Origin: CAWGXG01 sp963826505
GTDB lineage: Bacteria > Chloroflexota > Anaerolineae > Aggregatilineales > Aggregatilineaceae
DNA length: 64,000 bases
Direction: 5' to 3'
NCBI GenBank assembly: GCA_963826505.1
Contig: CAWGXG010000008.1
Location: 1,736,001-1,800,000, forward strand
Part shown: positions 36,253 to 44,871 of the stretch, in pieces
Layout: the number at the start of each line of letters is the position of its first letter
Numbering within the stretch: the stretch's first letter is position 1
Notes under the pieces: generated by a model
Told to the model about the DNA's origin: nothing
The model's database searches: none
Seen by the model: only the letters and a program-made list of their open reading frames with translations
Position numbers and translations under genes: made by a program

Positions 36253-37764
36253 ATGACTGAACAACTTTTGCACACCAATGGAACGCCCGCGCCGCTGGAA
36301 CCGCTGATCTACGACCTGGGATCACCGGGGCGTGTGGGCATCAATTTGCCCGATTGCGACGTACCAGAAAGCGACCTGCCCGCCGATCTGCTGCGCGCCG
36401 ATCTCGATCTGCCCGAAGTCAGCGAGATCGACGTCGTGCGGCATTTCGTCCGGCTGAGCCACTTCAACTATTCTATCGATCAGGGCTTTTACCCGCTGGG
36501 GTCGTGCACCATGAAGTACAACCCCAAGCTCAACGAAGATATGGCGCGCCTGCCCGGTTTCGCCGACATCCACCCGCTGCAAGACCCAAGCAGCATCCAG
36601 GGTGCGCTTGCGCTGATGTACGAGCTGCAAAACTGGCTGGCCGAAATCAGCGGGATGAAAGGCGTCAGCCTGCAACCGGCGGCGGGCGCGCATGGCGAAT
36701 TCGCGGGCATCCTGATGATCCGCGCCTATCACATCGCCAACGGCGAAGCGCACCGCACCAAGATCATCGTGCCCGATAGCGCGCACGGCACCAACCCCGC
36801 CACCACGGCCATGACCGGCCTGGAAGTCGTCGAAATTCCGTCCGATGCCAACGGCGACGTGGACCTGGACGTGCTGCATTCCATCTGCGGCGACGACATC
36901 GCGGGCATGATGATCACCGTGCCGAATACGCTGGGTGTGTTCGAACGGCACATCCAGGAGATCGTCGACATCATCCACGGCTGCGGCGGCCTGATGTATA
37001 TGGACGGCGCGAATATGAATGCCATGCTGGGCATCGCCAAGCCGGGCGAGCTCGGTTTCGACGTGATGCATTACAACCTGCACAAAACGTTCAGCACGCC
37101 GCATGGCGGCGGCGGGCCGGGGTCCGGACCGGTGGCGGTTAACGAAAAGCTGCTGCCGTTCCTGCCGGGTCCGATCGCGACCATTCAAGAAGAGGGCAAC
37201 GAGGACCTGCCCCCGCTCTACGGTTTCACCATGCCGGAGAAAAGTATCGGCGCGATGAAAGCCTTCTGGGGCAATTTCGGCATGATGGTACGCGCCTTCA
37301 GCTATATCGGGCTGCACGGCGCGCAAGGGCTGCGCGACATCACCAATCATGCCGTGCTGAACGCCAACTACATTCGCGTCGGCCTTAAGGACGTGTACCC
37401 GATGCCGTTCGAACGCATCTGCGGGCACGAATTCGTGTGCCAGGGGAGTTTCCCGGACGCCGAAGGGATTCACGCGCTGGATATTTCCAAGCGGCTGATG
37501 GATCACGGATACCACCCGCCGACCAACTACTTCCCGCTGATCGTGCCGGAAGCCCTGCTGATCGAGCCGACCGAGACGGAATCCAAGGAAGAATGCGATC
37601 GCTTCGTGACGACGATGCGCACCATCGCGCAGGAAGCGCACGACACGCCCGATCTGCTGCATGAGGCGCCGCATAATACGCCCGTGCGCCGCGTGGACGA
37701 CGTGCGCGCGGCCAAGCAGCTCGTAGTGTGCTGCCGCCCGGCGCTGTCGCAGGCCGAGGGGTAA
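36253..37764 (+). CDS. gcvPB: Glycine dehydrogenase subunit 2 (C-terminal P-protein)
   Basis: A 503-residue PLP-binding subunit of glycine decarboxylase, working with the 36215-ending subunit, H, T and L proteins. The PLP lysine lies in MHYNLHKTFSTPHGGGGPG. Other family segments are FYPLGSCTMKYNPKLNED, SLQPAAGAHGEFAGILMIR, IIVPDSAHGTNPATTAMTG and YPMPFERICGHEFV. The last 10 or so residues (VCCRPALSQAEG) look added. It lies 37 bp after gcvPA and is intact. gcvT and lpd are not in this window, so the operon is partial as arranged here. Confidence 0.93.
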   Translation: MTEQLLHTNGTPAPLEPLIYDLGSPGRVGINLPDCDVPESDLPADLLRADLDLPEVSEIDVVRHFVRLSHFNYSIDQGFYPLGSCTMKYNPKLNEDMARLPGFADIHPLQDPSSIQGALALMYELQNWLAEISGMKGVSLQPAAGAHGEFAGILMIRAYHIANGEAHRTKIIVPDSAHGTNPATTAMTGLEVVEIPSDANGDVDLDVLHSICGDDIAGMMITVPNTLGVFERHIQEIVDIIHGCGGLMYMDGANMNAMLGIAKPGELGFDVMHYNLHKTFSTPHGGGGPGSGPVAVNEKLLPFLPGPIATIQEEGNEDLPPLYGFTMPEKSIGAMKAFWGNFGMMVRAFSYIGLHGAQGLRDITNHAVLNANYIRVGLKDVYPMPFERICGHEFVCQGSFPDAEGIHALDISKRLMDHGYHPPTNYFPLIVPEALLIEPTETESKEECDRFVTTMRTIAQEAHDTPDLLHEAPHNTPVRRVDDVRAAKQLVVCCRPALSQAEG

Positions 37765-37771
37765 GCGTTAT

Positions 37772-37824
37772 CACCGCTGAGAACGCAGAGGAAGAACAGA
37801 GCGGAGCCTTTGTTTTTTCTCTGC
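37772..37824. repeat. Imperfect palindrome of a dispersed 'ACGCAGAG' repeat
   Basis: GCAGAGGAAGAACA (37785-37798) faces TGTTTTTTCTCTGC (37811-37824), with two wobble pairs. The left flank TCACCGCTGAGAACGCAGAG closely matches the left arm of the 51763 element. It may also terminate the gcv operon (T-run 37811-37818). Confidence 0.6.
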
Positions 37825-37926
37825 GGAATTTCTGGCTCATCGTATTCTCCCCCGTGGTTTTTCGTTTTTTCCGTCCCTGGTCTATACTCGCAAGCTGACT
37901 CACGATGATTGCAGGAGCGCACGCGT

Positions 37927-39333
37927 ATGGCCCGCCGTTTTTGGTATGATCGCCTCCCCCGCCGCTGGATCGCCGGCGCGCTGACGTTGGGACTGCTCGC
38001 CGCCACAGGTTTACCGCGCGCGGTGATCGCCGCCCCGCCCCGCCAGACCGGCACCGAAATCCATTACGGCGAGACGGTGACCGGCACGATCACCGAAACG
38101 GTTGCGTGCCAGATGTACTGGTTCGAGGGCATGGCGGGCGATCCGGTCACGATCGACATGCAGCGCACCTCCGGCGGGCTGGACGGTGTCTTGACACTGT
38201 ATCAAGGCGTCAACGGCCCCGCCAGCGCGCCGCCCATCGCCGAGAACGACGACCGGCCCAATGGCCGCCTGGACCCGCTGATCACGCTGCAACTGCCCGC
38301 CACGGATCGCTACACGATCGCGGCCTGCCGACTCGATCATCCGCAGATGCGCGTCACGATCGGGACGTTTTCGCTGACTTTGACCGGCCCCGACTCCGCT
38401 GCTCCGGTCACCACGCCGACCGGCCCGCCAGTGCTCAGCGCGAGTATGTTTGGCACGCCCGAAAACACGCCCACGGCAGCCGAAACGCCAACGTCGGCCA
38501 GCGCCAGCTTGTTCGCGAACATGGCGACGCCGGTCGCCGAGCAAGCATTCGCCGATCTCAGCAGTGGGCAGCCGCTTCCGGGCGAACTATCGGCCCTCAC
38601 CGATCAGAGTGAGTACGTGCTCCCGGTGCACACCGGGGATCTGGTGCAGATCACATGGCAGAGCACAGGCGGAGCGATTCCCCCGCGCCTGACAGTATTC
38701 GATAGCCGCGACGAGGTGCTGGCGGAAGCGTCCGCGCCGGTGGCCGTACCGGGTTTGGTGCTGCGTTTTCGCGCTCCTACAACGGAAACGCTGCGCGTGG
38801 TCGTGACGCGGTCGATTGCAGGAGACAGCACGCCGAGCACCTTCACAATGACTGCCCAGATCGAAGCAACGCCCGGTACAACTACCGACGCGTTGCCCAA
38901 CCCCGCCCAAGTTGTGACGCCAACTCCCGAAGCGGCCCAACCGGCGAATTACCTGGAAACCCCCTGCCAGACCGGCGGACAGGCGGTTAGCGGCATGACG
39001 AGCAGTGCCCGGCTGATTGATGTGTTCACCGCGTCGGGCGACAGCTATTATGTCGACCAGCTCACGCGCACAACCGTATTCAAGAACGACGACGATCTCA
39101 ACGTGGTCTTTCGCGTGCAGAACATCACGCAGGCGATCAATGTCGCCGGCGTATTTTGCGCGCCCGATGGAGATTATTACGACGCGGGAGAGAATACGTA
39201 CGAAAACGGCGGGCCGTATATGCTGGGCATCGACTGGGAGTACGAAGGCGTGCCCTGGGTGCCGGGCGACTGGTTCGCCGAGGTGTACGTCAACGGCGCG
39301 CCGGAACTGACACTCGGTTTCAGCGTCCAGTGA
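37927..39333 (+). CDS. Secreted protein with pre-peptidase C-terminal (PPC)-like domains
   Basis: A 468-residue exported protein. A signal peptide (charged start, hydrophobic core, AAPPR region) precedes a PPC-like domain (about residues 40-160; QMYWFEGMAGDPVTIDM, LDGVLTLYQGVNG). A Thr/Pro linker follows, then a second similar beta domain (SEYVLPVHTGDLVQITWQS) and a C-terminal domain from SARLIDVFTASGDSYYVDQL to the end. PPC domains usually ride on secreted enzymes, but no catalytic domain is visible. The ATG at 37927 has AGGAG about 10 nt upstream. It lies 100 bp before the Ser/Thr kinase gene, which carries a matching SH3b ectodomain. The function is unknown. Confidence 0.75.
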   Translation: MARRFWYDRLPRRWIAGALTLGLLAATGLPRAVIAAPPRQTGTEIHYGETVTGTITETVACQMYWFEGMAGDPVTIDMQRTSGGLDGVLTLYQGVNGPASAPPIAENDDRPNGRLDPLITLQLPATDRYTIAACRLDHPQMRVTIGTFSLTLTGPDSAAPVTTPTGPPVLSASMFGTPENTPTAAETPTSASASLFANMATPVAEQAFADLSSGQPLPGELSALTDQSEYVLPVHTGDLVQITWQSTGGAIPPRLTVFDSRDEVLAEASAPVAVPGLVLRFRAPTTETLRVVVTRSIAGDSTPSTFTMTAQIEATPGTTTDALPNPAQVVTPTPEAAQPANYLETPCQTGGQAVSGMTSSARLIDVFTASGDSYYVDQLTRTTVFKNDDDLNVVFRVQNITQAINVAGVFCAPDGDYYDAGENTYENGGPYMLGIDWEYEGVPWVPGDWFAEVYVNGAPELTLGFSVQ

Positions 39334-39433
39334 TGGGAATTTCGGCGCTGCGCGTAGTTGCGCGCGGTGACGGTTTCTACAATAATAATTTCATTCTCCA
39401 TTAATCCTACGCAGTATCGGGCCAGGTAATGCG

Positions 39434-41905
39434 GTGAACTATTACGATCTCAGCGGTCGCAGCTTTGGGCAGTACCAGATTCGCGCGCTGATCGGCCAGG
39501 GGGGCATGGGAACCGTCTATCGCGGATACCAAACCGCCCTCAAGCGCGAGGTCGCGGTCAAGATTCTGCCGCCCCAGTTGGCCGGACAGGGCGACTATCT
39601 GGCGCGCTTCACGCGAGAAGCCGAGACAATCGCACGGCTGGAACACAGCCACATCGTCCCCGTGTACGACTATGGCATCCATGAGTCGATTTGCTACGTC
39701 GTGATGCGTCTGCTCACGGGCGGATCGCTGGAAGACCGGCTCAGCCGCTGCGGCGGCGACATCACGCGGCTGCCGTCCTTGCACGAGATCGCACGGCTGC
39801 TCGACCAATTGGCCGGGGCGATGGACTACGCCCACCAGCGCGGCGTGATTCACCGTGACATCAAGCCCAACAATATCATGTTTGATGACCAGGGTAACGC
39901 TTTTTTGGTCGACTTCGGGATCGCCAAAGTCGTCTACGCCTCGACCGTCCTGACCGGAACCGGCAATACAATGGGCACGCCGCCCTATATGTCGCCGGAA
40001 CAGTGGCGCGCCGAAACCCTGACGCCGGCGTCGGACCAGTACGCATTGGGCATTCTGGTCTACGCGCTGCTGACCGGCAAGCCTCCCTTTGACGCACCCA
40101 CGCCCTACGGATTTATGCTCAAACACCTGAACGATCGGCCCACCCCGCCCACTGAACTGCGAGCGGATCTGCCACCCGCGCTGGTGTCCGCCGTGGAACG
40201 AGCGCTCGCCAAAAATGCCGCTGACCGCTTCCCCACCGTAACGGCGTTTGCCCAGTCTTTCGCGCTGGCGGTGCCCAACATACCCGCCGAGGCGACCGAT
40301 TTTTTCACCATCCCAGTGACATCCCTGGTTTCCGAAACACCGCCATCTGCACCAGCGTCCACACCACCCTCCGCGCCGCCAGACTCACCGCCCAGCACGG
40401 CCTGGAACGGCCCGATCGACACGACACGCCCCTCGCCGTGGACGCGGCTGGTCCAGCAGCGGGAACGCCCAGTCGGCATGAAAACGCTCGGCGCGGTGAT
40501 CGGCGTTTTGATTGTGGGCATGCTGGCGTTGGCGTTCAGCGGCTTATTGAGCGGTAAGAACAATGCCTCACCGGGAAGCGGCGCGCCAGAGGTGGGAACG
40601 CCGCTGGTTGTCAGCCCGACAGTGTCGCCGGATACGCGCGCGATCATCATCACCACCCCCATTCAGACTGCCATCGCGCTGCAGCCCAGCCCGACGGCCA
40701 CCGAGTCACCCGTACCGTCCGCCACTGAAACGCCCACATCGTCGCCGTCGGCCACCAACACGCTCGATCTGCCCGCAACGGCCGATGCACTGCTGGCGCA
40801 GCGTCTCACCGAAACAGCGACGCAGTGGACCGCCACGCCGACTCCCAACATCGAAGCGACCGTGTTCGCCGCCATGACCGGTACGGCCCTGGCCTGGACC
40901 GACACACCAACGCCAACGGCAACCGCGACTTCGACATTAACCCCAACGCCAACGCCGACTGTCACAGCCTCAGCGACGCCATCGCCCGCCCCCAGCGCGA
41001 CGCCTTCGGCCACGCCAACCGCGCTTCCCACGTCCACGCCCTGGCCAACACCAACGCCGTTTCCATCCAGCACGCCTCGGCCCACAGCCACAACGGCACC
41101 GGGCGGCATCCCGGCCGAGTGTAGCTCCTTCCTGACGCCGCGCTTGACCGTGGGCCAGCAAGGCTGCGTGTCTGACAGTGAGCCCAACAATCTGCGGCCC
41201 TTCCCCGAGAGCGCCGACGTGACCGGCCAGATTCCGCCGGGCGGGGTGTTCACCGTGTTGGAAGGGCCCGAATGCACGCGCGGAACCGTCACGGTGTGGT
41301 ATTACGTGAATTACCAGGGCGCCCTCGGGTGGACGGCTGAAGGCAGCAAGCGCGTGATGACCTACTGGCTCTCGCCGCTGCCCTGCCCACGCGACACCAG
41401 CCAGAGCAGCCTTATTCCCGCGCTGAACGGCACCGTGCTCGAAGTGACAGAGGAAGGCAACAGCCTGAATGTCCGATCCTCACCCAGCACGGCATCGGGC
41501 ACCAAGATCGACACAATTTTGTGGGGCGACCGAGTGTTATGGACGGGGAACACCGTGCAAGGGGACGGTTTCACGTGGTATGAGGTGATTCTTTACAGCA
41601 ACCGTACCGCGTATATTGTGGCCGATGCGCGCTATACTACGCCGCGCGATCCCAGCCAGACCACACCGGGCATTCACGTTGGAGCACAGATTCGCATCAC
41701 GCACGACGGCGACGACACGCACTTGCGTAACGGCACCAGCGTGATCCATTCCGGCGAGGTGCAGACGCTGTACGAAAACGACACGCTGGTTGTGATCGGC
41801 GGACCGAGCTATGCGGAATACTTCCTGTGGTGGGGGCTGCGTCTCCCTGATGGCCGGACGGGCTGGGCTGTCGACGTGCCGGGCTGGTGGGTGGTTATCA
41901 ACTAA
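39434..41905 (+). CDS. Transmembrane Ser/Thr protein kinase with SH3b ectodomain
   Basis: An 823-residue Hanks-type kinase. Kinase domain (about residues 10-275): P-loop LIGQGGMGTVY, ATP Lys in VAVKIL, HRDIKPNN loop, DFG as VDFGIAK, and the activation stretch MGTPPYMSPEQW. A Pro-rich region leads to a membrane helix (about residues 355-375), then a long Thr/Pro linker, and at least two to three SH3b-like domains in the last 250 residues (LNVRSSPSTASGTKIDTI and related). SH3b domains often bind peptidoglycan, so the kinase may sense the wall. The GTG start at 39434 has weak CAGG upstream. Confidence 0.87.
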   Translation: MNYYDLSGRSFGQYQIRALIGQGGMGTVYRGYQTALKREVAVKILPPQLAGQGDYLARFTREAETIARLEHSHIVPVYDYGIHESICYVVMRLLTGGSLEDRLSRCGGDITRLPSLHEIARLLDQLAGAMDYAHQRGVIHRDIKPNNIMFDDQGNAFLVDFGIAKVVYASTVLTGTGNTMGTPPYMSPEQWRAETLTPASDQYALGILVYALLTGKPPFDAPTPYGFMLKHLNDRPTPPTELRADLPPALVSAVERALAKNAADRFPTVTAFAQSFALAVPNIPAEATDFFTIPVTSLVSETPPSAPASTPPSAPPDSPPSTAWNGPIDTTRPSPWTRLVQQRERPVGMKTLGAVIGVLIVGMLALAFSGLLSGKNNASPGSGAPEVGTPLVVSPTVSPDTRAIIITTPIQTAIALQPSPTATESPVPSATETPTSSPSATNTLDLPATADALLAQRLTETATQWTATPTPNIEATVFAAMTGTALAWTDTPTPTATATSTLTPTPTPTVTASATPSPAPSATPSATPTALPTSTPWPTPTPFPSSTPRPTATTAPGGIPAECSSFLTPRLTVGQQGCVSDSEPNNLRPFPESADVTGQIPPGGVFTVLEGPECTRGTVTVWYYVNYQGALGWTAEGSKRVMTYWLSPLPCPRDTSQSSLIPALNGTVLEVTEEGNSLNVRSSPSTASGTKIDTILWGDRVLWTGNTVQGDGFTWYEVILYSNRTAYIVADARYTTPRDPSQTTPGIHVGAQIRITHDGDDTHLRNGTSVIHSGEVQTLYENDTLVVIGGPSYAEYFLWWGLRLPDGRTGWAVDVPGWWVVIN

Positions 41906-41907
41906 CC

Positions 41908-44451
41908 TCACCGCACGCGGGGCACGCGCGCCATCACCGCTGTGATGACCTCGTAGGGCGTTGTGCTCAGGAATTCCGCCACATCGCCGACGGTGATGCG
42001 TTTGTCGCCCTGCGACCCGATCAACACGACCTCGTCGCCTGGTTGCACATCCGGCACCAACGTTATATCGATGGCCGCCAGATTCATGTCGACCGCCCCA
42101 ATCACTGGCACAAACTCCCCGCGGATCAGCACATGCCGCCAGTGATGCGGCGCGCGTCGGAACCCGTCCGCGAACCCAACCGGGATCAATCCGATGATCT
42201 GGCGTCCCTGAACGCGATGGCTGCCACCATCCCCCACCAGGCTGCCCGACGGCAGACGCTTGATCTGAGCAAGGGTGGTCTTCCACGTCAACGCGGGGCG
42301 GAAATCCGCCGGGATGGGCGTGTTCGGCCCCGGACTCAGCCCGTACAGCGCGATGCCGGCGCGCACGAGATTGAAACGGGCTTCTGGAATGTGGATCGCC
42401 GCGGTCGAGTTGGCGGCATGGATGTACGTAAAGCGAAAACCCGCTGCCAGCAACGGATCGACCGTATTCTCGAATACGGCAAGCTGGCGCGCGGTGAGGT
42501 CCGGGTTGTGATCGGACGCGGCCAACTCAGTGTAAACGCCCTCGATTGTGATGTGCTCCAGCGTGCGCAGCGCGCGAAAAAAGGCGGTCACATCGTCCGG
42601 CAGCAGACCCAACGTCCCGCGCCCGCTGTCAACCAGCACGTGCGCGTTCAGCGTCGTCCCCAGGTCGCGCGCGGCGCGATCCAATGCGCGGGCCAGGTCC
42701 GCGTCGTACAACGTCACAACCAAATTGGATCGGATAGCACGCCGTCCAGCCCAGGGCGGGACATAACCCATCACCAGGATTGGCGCGTCAATGCCTGCCG
42801 CGCGCAATTCCGCGCCTTCATCCAACGAAGCTACGCCCAGCATCGACGCGCCGTTGTTCAAAACGGTCGTGCTGACAGACACAGCGTCGTGCCCATAGGC
42901 GTTATCACTCACGACGGCCATCAGAGTCACCTGCTCGCCGACGATGCCTTTCAAGCGCCGTGTGTTGTACGCGATGGCTTCCAGGTCGATCTGTACCCAG
43001 GAGGGGCGATCCTGCCGGCCGGACAAAACCGCGTCAAACACGCCGGTCTGGCGGGCCAGATGGGATACGTCGCGGTCGTCGGCCAGCAGGCGGCGTACCG
43101 CGCCGTTCATGCGCTGGCCCTTCACCCACACCACATCGTGGGGGCCAAGATCGGCGCCGACCGCCACCGCCGCATCTTCCACACTGAACGTAATCGCGAC
43201 TTGATCACGCCCCAGCCCACTCTCCTGTGCGACACGTCCCGCCTCGGCGGCCAGATCGCCACACGTGACCAGTCGATCAGCGACCTGGGCGGCGCGTTGA
43301 CCCGCCAGGTTATGCGCCAACGTGGCATATCCAACCGGCGCTTCCAGGTCGCCGAGCACGCAAATTACACGGCCTCGTTCATCCCGGACGTGTTTCAGCC
43401 AATCCAGCGCGGTCAGCGCACTCTCGGCACTGGCCCAACCGCTGTCGTCAATCAACAAGCAGCCGCCGTGCCCCTCCAACGGATGCATGATACCCGGCAG
43501 CGGCTCAAGCTCGGTCAGGGCGTGTAACCCTTCTTCGATCCCCACATCGTAGCTCAGGCCGACCGCCAATCCCGCCAACGCCCCGCCGAGCTGCGGAGTT
43601 CCCAGGAACGGCACCCACCGGCCCGGGAAACGTTCGGTGCTGCGCCGCACATCGAACCCGGTTTTATAACGATCCTGGATGATATTGTAGGCTAACACGT
43701 CAGCTCCAAATGCAGGGCCGCCCAGGTCCAGCCCCAGGGTGATGACCGTCGCCACCGTCTCGAACGCAAGATCGCGCGCCGCCGGATCGTCGAAGTTGAG
43801 CACTGCCAGCCCTTCGCGCAGCAGCGCCCGCACCAATACACGCGCCTCCGCCGCCGCCTGATCGGCCGTACCCAAACCCTCGGGCGGAGTCAACGCCGTC
43901 ACCACAGCGACGATCGGATGTGCGATGGCGACCATCGCCGCCATTTCGCCCGGTCGCTCGATGCCAAACTCCAACACAGCAATACGGTGATCGCGCGTCA
44001 GGCGGCCCAACGCCAACGGCAGACCCAAACGGCCCTTCAGCCCGCCGGGATGCGTATAAACCGGGTAGCGGGACTTGAGCACACCGGCAATCGCCGCCGC
44101 CGCGCTGGCTCTTCCCTCAGTGCCGGTCACGGCGACCACGGCCGTTCCGTATTTTTGCAGGACCATCTGCGCCCAGCGCAGCAATGAGTCCTCAACATGG
44201 CGCATCACGATCACCGTTAAACCGTCGGTTTCGAAGGAAGGCGGGATCGTACACATGATGCCTGTCACGCCGCGCGCCACAGCGTCTTCCATGTATTGAT
44301 GACCGTCGCCCCACTCTGTCTTGAGCGCGACGTACAGATCGCCCGGCTCGGCGGTCTCCCAGTCGAAACAGAAATCAGTGAAGATTTGGGCTTCCGGCTC
44401 ACCAAACAATTGGCCGTCTGCCGCCTCCAGGATGTCGTATAGATTGATCAT
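41908..44451 (-). CDS. MurF-alanine racemase fusion lacking catalytic residues (probable pseudoenzyme)
   Basis: An 847-residue fusion. Residues about 1-465 follow the Mur ligase fold (PGDLYVALKTEWGDGHQYME, VTALTPPEGLG), and about 483-845 the alanine racemase fold (QIDLEAIAYNTRRLKGIVG, HAANSTAAIHIPEARFNLVR, IPVGFADGFR). The Mur P-loop GTNGKTT reads GTEGRAS (R113), and DDSYNANP reads DDSGWASA. In the racemase part the PLP Lys motif VKANAYGHG reads VSDNAYGHD (Ser 515), the catalytic Tyr position is Asp 741, and MGRLG reads RGTLG. The PLP phosphate cradle remains. The codons are unambiguous. Start at 44451. A structural or ligand-sensing role is inferred; true MurF and Alr should exist elsewhere. 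Confidence 0.82.
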   Translation of the reverse strand: MINLYDILEAADGQLFGEPEAQIFTDFCFDWETAEPGDLYVALKTEWGDGHQYMEDAVARGVTGIMCTIPPSFETDGLTVIVMRHVEDSLLRWAQMVLQKYGTAVVAVTGTEGRASAAAAIAGVLKSRYPVYTHPGGLKGRLGLPLALGRLTRDHRIAVLEFGIERPGEMAAMVAIAHPIVAVVTALTPPEGLGTADQAAAEARVLVRALLREGLAVLNFDDPAARDLAFETVATVITLGLDLGGPAFGADVLAYNIIQDRYKTGFDVRRSTERFPGRWVPFLGTPQLGGALAGLAVGLSYDVGIEEGLHALTELEPLPGIMHPLEGHGGCLLIDDSGWASAESALTALDWLKHVRDERGRVICVLGDLEAPVGYATLAHNLAGQRAAQVADRLVTCGDLAAEAGRVAQESGLGRDQVAITFSVEDAAVAVGADLGPHDVVWVKGQRMNGAVRRLLADDRDVSHLARQTGVFDAVLSGRQDRPSWVQIDLEAIAYNTRRLKGIVGEQVTLMAVVSDNAYGHDAVSVSTTVLNNGASMLGVASLDEGAELRAAGIDAPILVMGYVPPWAGRRAIRSNLVVTLYDADLARALDRAARDLGTTLNAHVLVDSGRGTLGLLPDDVTAFFRALRTLEHITIEGVYTELAASDHNPDLTARQLAVFENTVDPLLAAGFRFTYIHAANSTAAIHIPEARFNLVRAGIALYGLSPGPNTPIPADFRPALTWKTTLAQIKRLPSGSLVGDGGSHRVQGRQIIGLIPVGFADGFRRAPHHWRHVLIRGEFVPVIGAVDMNLAAIDITLVPDVQPGDEVVLIGSQGDKRITVGDVAEFLSTTPYEVITAVMARVPRVR

Positions 44452-44871
44452 CGTGTGCTGTTCGCCTCTGCCCGCCAGTAGATCACGGCGCATGTTCTGA
44501 TCGTAGTGTAAGGTGACGAGCGCAATCGCGCCAGTAGCCACGGGGAGAAAAAGCAGAGCAATACGGTGAAATCACCAGACCCTGCGAAGATCAGAACCTG
44601 ACCGAAAAGAAAACCCAAAGACGTGATTGCGTGGGGCGTTGAGCAGCTCGATCTGTGCGAAATGCTACGACCTGGACAGGCCGCGATCTCCGCTTTTTCT
44701 TCGCGATTTCCGACTTTTTTCTGCGTCTGACAACGCCGCTCTACGGCGCGGGGGGAATTCGCCAAATGGTGAAGCCTTGCTATAATCGAACACTGCGATT
44801 GCCTTTACAGACGCCTGTCAGGGGATCATAAATACCTTGCAAGCACCCATCCCCCGGACGTTGGACCCATT
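44452..44871. other. 420 bp intergenic region, mostly without recognised features
   Basis: A divergent region. It contains a tandem near-repeat on the + strand, GCGATCTCCGCTTTTTCTTC (44683-44702) and GCGATTTCCGACTTTTTTCT (44703-44722), and a TATAAT at 44782-44787 for tgt. An open frame on the minus strand here (44448-44765) is hydrophobic in part but not convincing. Confidence 0.45.
44759..44787 (+). promoter_or_regulatory. Putative promoter of tgt
   Basis: A perfect TATAAT at 44782-44787, about 85 bp before the start. The -35 at 44759-44764 (TTCGCC) is weak. Confidence 0.5.

Noticed and set aside
36322..37674. 450-residue minus-strand open frame
   Set aside because: Antisense to gcvPB, with no recognisable domain and low-quality composition.
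41887..43527. 546-residue plus-strand open frame
   Set aside because: Antisense shadow of the MurF-racemase fusion in GC-rich codons; repetitive Arg/His/Gln composition.
44448..44765. 105-residue minus-strand frame with a hydrophobic stretch
   Set aside because: It overlaps the fusion gene start, has no clear Shine-Dalgarno, and covers T-rich repeats; not convincing.
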